Shown here: in pieces, positions 60,083-64,000 of the stretch
Layout: the number at the start of each line of letters is the position of its first letter
Position numbering within the stretch: the stretch's first letter is position 1
DNA from: Streptomyces sp. NBC_01446
GTDB taxonomy: Bacteria > Actinomycetota > Actinomycetes > Streptomycetales > Streptomycetaceae
Assembly: GCF_026340095.1 (NCBI RefSeq)
Contig: NZ_JAPEPO010000001.1
Span: 3,626,501-3,690,500, forward strand
DNA: 64,000 bases
Direction of reading: 5' to 3'
Program-made: the position numbers and the translations under genes
Notes under the pieces: generated by a model
What the model was told of the DNA's origin: nothing
Databases searched by the model: none
The model's input: the letters and a program-made list of their open reading frames with translations, nothing else

Positions 60083-62092
60083 TCAGGCCTCGGGGCTGTC
60101 CGTAGGAGCGATGTCCAGCCCGGACTCGACGCCCGTTGCCGCGCCGTTCGAACCGTTCGTCAGTGACAGCTCCCTGGGGGAGAGCACCGGCGGGCGGGTC
60201 GAGGGGGTGCGGCGGGAGGAGCCGGTCCACGCGGGGCGGGCCGGGCGCTTCACGATCGGAGCGAAGATCTCGGCGATCTGCTCCTTGTTCAGCGTTTCCT
60301 TCTCCAGGAGCGCGAGGACCAGGTTGTCGAGAACGTCTCGGTTCTCGACGAGGATCTCCCAGGCCTCGTTGTGCGCGGTCTCGATGAGCTTCTTGACCTC
60401 TTCGTCGACGAGCGCAGCGACCTCTTCCGAGTAGTCGCGCTGGTGCGCCATCTCCCGGCCGAGGAACGGCTCGGTGTTGTCGCCGCCGAACTTGATCGCG
60501 CCGAGCCGCTCGGTCATGCCGTACTGCGTGACCATGGCCCGCGCGGTCGTGGTCGCCTTCTCGATGTCGTTCGCCGCGCCCGTGGTCGGGTCGTGGAAGA
60601 CCAGCTCCTCGGCCGCGCGCCCGCCCAGCATGTAGGCGAGCTGGTCGAGCATCTCGTTGCGCGTGGTCGAGTACTTGTCCTCGTCGGGCAGGACCATCGT
60701 GTAACCGAGGGCCCGTCCACGGGACAGGATCGTGATCTTGTGCACCGGGTCGGAGTTGGGCGAAGCCGCCGCGACCAGGGCGTGTCCGCCCTCGTGGTAC
60801 GCGGTGATCTTCTTCTCCTTGTCGGACATGATCCGGGTCCGCTTCTGCGGGCCCGCCACTACGCGGTCGATCGCCTCGTCCAGCATCGAGTTGTCGACGA
60901 GCTTGAGGTCGCTGCGCGCCGTGAGGAGCGCCGCTTCGTTCAGCACGTTCGCCAGATCGGCGCCGGTGAAGCCCGGGGTACGCCGGGCGACGGCGGAGAG
61001 GTCGACATCGGGTGCGACCGGCTTGCCCTTCTGGTGAACCTTGAGGATCTCCAGACGGCCCTGCATGTCCGGGCGGTCGACCGCGATCTGCCGGTCGAAA
61101 CGTCCCGGGCGCAGCAGTGCCGGGTCGAGGATGTCGGGCCGGTTCGTGGCGGCGATCAGGATGACGCCGCCCTTCACGTCGAAGCCGTCCATCTCGACGA
61201 GCAGCTGGTTGAGCGTCTGCTCGCGCTCGTCGTGACCGCCGCCGAGACCCGCACCGCGGTGCCGGCCGACAGCGTCGATCTCGTCGACGAAGACGATCGC
61301 CGGGGCGTTCGCCTTGGCCTGCTCGAACAGGTCACGGACTCGGGAGGCACCGACACCGACGAACATCTCGACGAAGTCGGAACCCGAGATCGAGTAGAAG
61401 GGAACCCCCGCCTCACCGGCAACGGCGCGCGCGAGCAGCGTCTTACCGGTTCCGGGCGGGCCGTAGAGCAGCACACCCTTGGGGATCTTGGCGCCGACGG
61501 CCTGGAACTTCGCCGGCTCCTGGAGGAACTCCTTGATCTCGTGGAGCTCCTCGACAGCCTCGTCCGAGCCCGCCACATCGGCGAACGTCGTCTTCGGGGT
61601 GTCCTTGGTGATGAGCTTCGCCTTGGACTTCCCGAACTGCATGACTCGGGAGCCGCCGCCCTGCATCTGATTCATCAGGAACAGGAAGACGACGACGATC
61701 AGGACGAAGGGGAGCAGGGAGAGCAGGATCCCCACGAAGGCGTTCTGCTTCGTCGGAGCGACGGTGTACCCGTCGGGGATCTTCTTGTCCTCGAACTTGG
61801 CCTGCAGATCCTTGGCCACATCGACGCCCTGGTCGCCGATGTAGCTCGCCTGGATCTTGCTGCTGCCCTGGACCTTCTGGCCGTCCTTGAGCTCGACCTT
61901 GATGTTGTTTTCGTCGCCGGTGGTCAGCTTGGCCGACTGCACCTTGTTGTCGTTGATGGCCTGAATGACCTGGCCGGTGTCCACTGTCTTGTAGCCACCG
62001 GACGAACCGACGACCTGCATCAACACGACCACGGCAAGGACGGCCAGCACGATCCACATGACCGGCCCACGGAAGTATCGCTTCACGTCCAT
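60083..62092 (-). CDS. ftsH: membrane AAA+ zinc protease FtsH
   Basis: A 669-residue membrane protease. Two helices (VMWIVLAVLAVVVLMQVVGS and FVGILLSLLPFVLIVVVFLF) enclose a periplasmic-side domain. The AAA domain has GPPGTGKTLLARAVAGEAGV, the pore FVEMFVGVGASRVRDLFEQA, IVFVDEIDAVGRHRG and the SRH. The protease has HEGGH (AYHEGGHALVAAA). A Ser/Pro/Thr C-terminal tail is extra. The start at 62092 (MDVKRYFRG) is the usual Streptomyces one; a longer start at 62128 is possible. Downstream of tilS and hpt. Confidence 0.96.
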   Translation of the reverse strand: MDVKRYFRGPVMWIVLAVLAVVVLMQVVGSSGGYKTVDTGQVIQAINDNKVQSAKLTTGDENNIKVELKDGQKVQGSSKIQASYIGDQGVDVAKDLQAKFEDKKIPDGYTVAPTKQNAFVGILLSLLPFVLIVVVFLFLMNQMQGGGSRVMQFGKSKAKLITKDTPKTTFADVAGSDEAVEELHEIKEFLQEPAKFQAVGAKIPKGVLLYGPPGTGKTLLARAVAGEAGVPFYSISGSDFVEMFVGVGASRVRDLFEQAKANAPAIVFVDEIDAVGRHRGAGLGGGHDEREQTLNQLLVEMDGFDVKGGVILIAATNRPDILDPALLRPGRFDRQIAVDRPDMQGRLEILKVHQKGKPVAPDVDLSAVARRTPGFTGADLANVLNEAALLTARSDLKLVDNSMLDEAIDRVVAGPQKRTRIMSDKEKKITAYHEGGHALVAAASPNSDPVHKITILSRGRALGYTMVLPDEDKYSTTRNEMLDQLAYMLGGRAAEELVFHDPTTGAANDIEKATTTARAMVTQYGMTERLGAIKFGGDNTEPFLGREMAHQRDYSEEVAALVDEEVKKLIETAHNEAWEILVENRDVLDNLVLALLEKETLNKEQIAEIFAPIVKRPARPAWTGSSRRTPSTRPPVLSPRELSLTNGSNGAATGVESGLDIAPTDSPEA

Positions 62093-62289
62093 CCATACGG
62101 AGCGATGCCGCCCCGTCCCTCCTGCCATAGTGAGTTTGATAAAGGCTGTTTTGAAGACTGTTCTTCGGACGGTACCCCAGCATTGTCACCCGAAGCCGCA
62201 TGGGACGGCTGGGAATCTCGCCCACGCATGCTCCAACGGCGGGGAACCCGCAAGGGTTCCCGACCGTCTCACATGGCTTCCGCGACCGT

Positions 62290-62850
62290 TCAGCCGCCGT
62301 AGACGTGGGGAGCCAGAGTGCCGACGAACGGCAGGTTCCGGTACTTCTCCGCGTAGTCCAGGCCGTACCCGACGACGAACTCGTTCGGGATCTCGAACCC
62401 GGTCCACTTCACGTCGATGGCCACCTTCGCCGCCTCCGGCTTGCGCAGCAGCGTGCAGACCTCGAGGCTCGCGGGCTCGCGGGTGCCGAGGTTGGTGAGC
62501 AGCCACGACAGCGTGAGGCCGGAGTCGATGATGTCCTCGACGATCAGGACGTGCTTGCCCTTGATGTCGGTGTCGAGGTCCTTGAGGATCCGCACGACGC
62601 CGGACGACTGGGTGCCCGCGCCGTACGAGGACACCGCCATCCAGTCCATCGTGACGGGGGTGGACAGCGCACGCGCCAGGTCCGCCATGACCATCACGGC
62701 GCCCTTGAGGACACCGACGATCAGCAGGTCCTTGCCCGCGTATTCCGCATCGATCTTCGCGGCCAGCTCGGCCAGCTTCGCGTCGATCTCTTCCTTGGTG
62801 ATGAGCACCGACTGAAGGTCGGTGCCCATGTCTTTCGCGTCCACCCGCAT
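62290..62850 (-). CDS. hpt: hypoxanthine phosphoribosyltransferase
   Basis: A 186-residue purine salvage enzyme: LITKEEIDAKLAELAAKIDA, LLIVGVLKGAVMVMADLARA, the MDWMAVSSYGAGTQSSG loop, the PRPP-binding VLIVEDIIDSGLTLSWLL and VGYGLDYAEKYRNLPFVGTL. The start at 62850 is chosen to match the common N terminus (MRVDAKDMGTDLQ); 62829 is also possible. It is part of the tilS-hpt-ftsH neighbourhood conserved in many bacteria. Confidence 0.96.
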   Translation of the reverse strand: MRVDAKDMGTDLQSVLITKEEIDAKLAELAAKIDAEYAGKDLLIVGVLKGAVMVMADLARALSTPVTMDWMAVSSYGAGTQSSGVVRILKDLDTDIKGKHVLIVEDIIDSGLTLSWLLTNLGTREPASLEVCTLLRKPEAAKVAIDVKWTGFEIPNEFVVGYGLDYAEKYRNLPFVGTLAPHVYGG

Positions 62851-62895
62851 CACTTTCGGTCGTCCCACCGGCCGCTGAAGGACTCGCGCCCCTCG

Positions 62896-63918
62896 TCAGC
62901 CTTGCCGGATGACCAGTCTGCCACCCTGCCGCTGAGCCACGACCTTGCCGGGGAGGTTGATCTCCCCCTGACCGCGCCAACCGGTGATCAAACGGTCGAC
63001 CTCTTCGATGTGCCGGGCGAACAGAGCACCCGCCGGGGCGCCGGCCTCGATGGCCGCGCGGCGCAGTACACGGCGGCGTACGGCGGGGGGCAGCGCGAAG
63101 AGCTTGGCGCACTCCAGGAGGCCCGCGGGGTCCCGCACCATGGCCTCGGCCTGCGCGGCCCACGTGTCCAGGGCGTCGGCGTCGTCACGGGACAACTGGG
63201 CCGTACGGGCGAGCGCCTCGACGACGCCCTTGCCGAGCGCCTTCTCCAGGGCGGGCAGCCCCTCGTGGCGCAGCCGGGAGCGCGTGTACGCCGGATCGGT
63301 GTTGTGGGGGTCGTCCCAGACGGGCAGCGACTGGGCCATGCACGCCTTGCGGGCGGTCTGGCGGTCGACGTGCAGGAAGGGCCTGCGGTAACGGCCGTCG
63401 ACCCCCGAGGTCGCGGCCATGCCCGACAGGGAGCGGATGCCGGAGCCGCGGGCGAGGCCGAGCAGGACCGTCTCCGCCTGATCGTCGCGGGTGTGGCCGA
63501 GCAGGATCGCGGCGGCGCCGTGCTGGTCCGCGGCGGCGTCGAGCGCGGCGTATCTGGCGTCCCTGGCGGCGGCTTCGGGCCCGCCGTCGCGGCCGACGTG
63601 CACGGCCGCGGACTCGACGGGATCGAGGCGCAGGGCGGTGAGCCGCGCGACGACTTCGGCGGCGCGGAGATCGGAGCCGGGCTGCAGACCGTGGTCCACC
63701 GTCACGCCACCGGCGCGGATGCCGAGCTTGGGGGCCTCGAAGGCGAGGGCGGAGGCGAGTGCCATGGAGTCGGCGCCGCCGGAGCAGGCGACAAGCACCA
63801 GGGGCGGGGTGCGCGGGCCTTCTGGCACCGTGTGGGGGACGCTGAGGTCGTTGAGTACGTCGTGGAGTACGCGGCGGACCGCCAGGCGTATCGCCGCGAC
63901 CGCAGGATGGGGACCCAT
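62896..63918 (-). CDS. tilS: tRNA(Ile)-lysidine synthase TilS
   Basis: A 340-residue enzyme that adds lysine to C34 of the CAU-anticodon tRNA-Ile. The PP-loop is VLVACSGGADSMALASALAF, then VTVDHGLQPGSDLRAAEVVA, ARDARYAALDAAADQHGAAA, ILLGHTRDDQAETVLLGLAR and PVWDDPHNTDPAYTRSRLRH. The C-terminal domains are short, typical of actinobacteria. A Shine-Dalgarno GAAGGGA precedes the ATG. Transcribed with hpt, 45 bp apart. Confidence 0.96.
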   Translation of the reverse strand: MGPHPAVAAIRLAVRRVLHDVLNDLSVPHTVPEGPRTPPLVLVACSGGADSMALASALAFEAPKLGIRAGGVTVDHGLQPGSDLRAAEVVARLTALRLDPVESAAVHVGRDGGPEAAARDARYAALDAAADQHGAAAILLGHTRDDQAETVLLGLARGSGIRSLSGMAATSGVDGRYRRPFLHVDRQTARKACMAQSLPVWDDPHNTDPAYTRSRLRHEGLPALEKALGKGVVEALARTAQLSRDDADALDTWAAQAEAMVRDPAGLLECAKLFALPPAVRRRVLRRAAIEAGAPAGALFARHIEEVDRLITGWRGQGEINLPGKVVAQRQGGRLVIRQG

Positions 63919-63964
63919 GTCCGGTTCCCTTCATGAAGTTTTCGGTGGGGGTGTGGCTCGGACT

Positions 63965-63999
63965 AGTCACTCAACAGTGACTCGGTGATTTCAGTCACC
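63965..63999. promoter_or_regulatory. paired inverted repeats upstream of tilS
   Basis: AGTCACT-CAAC-AGTGACT at 63965-63982 is followed two bases later by GGTGA-TTTCAG-TCACC at 63984-63999. All four arms share GTGA/TCAC. Cut by the window edge. Confidence 0.4.
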
Positions 64000-64000
64000 C

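Overview
The window is very GC-rich, densely coded and reads throughout as the chromosome of a Streptomyces species. The gene order (radA-disA, mutY, sigE-cseABC, clpC, lsr2, coaX-nadC-nadB-panC, nuoD2, folP-folB-folK, folE, ftsH, hpt, tilS) matches, as I remember it, the S. coelicolor core segment around SCO3350-SCO3406. Nearly everything is housekeeping or envelope biology. The accessory items are one IS110-family insertion, a NACHT-LRR gene, a broken response regulator and some intergenic tandem repeats. I see no tRNA, rRNA, CRISPR array or secondary-metabolite cluster.

Layout. 1-5.1 kb: end of a TetR gene, a TIM-barrel isomerase, a Ppx/GppA phosphatase divergent from a cysteine-rich unknown, and a large sigma-like/zinc-finger/BACON membrane protein. 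5.3-6.6 kb: an IS110-family element whose transposase carries an extra C-terminal helix-turn-helix. 6.8-9.4 kb: radA and disA, followed by a 594-bp gap filled with two tandem-repeat arrays. 10-13.5 kb: a secreted unknown, a PAP2 phosphatase, a frameshifted LuxR-type response regulator, and mutY with a perfect palindrome over its start codon. 13.7-17.2 kb: the cell-envelope stress operon sigE-cseA-cseB-cseC. 17.3-21.6 kb: VOC and AraC genes, a DHA2 efflux pump and its divergent TetR repressor with two visible operators, and an M23 peptidase. 22-27.7 kb: a 1012-residue NACHT-LRR NTPase and clpC.

28-38.7 kb: a conserved unknown, lsr2, an N-acetylglutamate synthase-like GNAT, a BlaI regulator, small membrane and unknown proteins, a surface protein with a degenerate sorting signal, and a tightly coupled NAD/pantothenate/CoA operon (DUF2520 protein, panC, nadB, nadC, coaX) on the minus strand. 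38.8-48.9 kb: a threonine-aldolase-like enzyme, an ArsR/DUF5937 regulator with a near-ideal palindromic operator, a NarL-type two-component pair, a MidA/NDUFAF7-type methyltransferase tail-to-tail with nuoD2, two bacterial PH-domain membrane proteins, and a coiled-coil membrane protein. 49-53 kb: a glycine-betaine-type ABC transporter split across divergent transcripts. 53-56 kb: a membrane esterase and an MprF-like protein with a candidate SigE promoter. 56-64 kb: the folate genes (folP, an NTF2-like gene, folB, folK; folE apart), ftsH, hpt and tilS.

Functional links. SigE/CseABC, the M23 peptidase, the MprF-like protein, the surface protein and DisA all bear on the cell envelope. RadA, DisA and MutY are genome-maintenance genes. 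The DUF2520-panC-nadB-nadC-coaX operon joins pantothenate, NAD and CoA supply, and folE feeds the folB-folK-folP branch. Several genes appear to have leaderless transcripts, with a TANNNT box 6-7 nt before the start codon.
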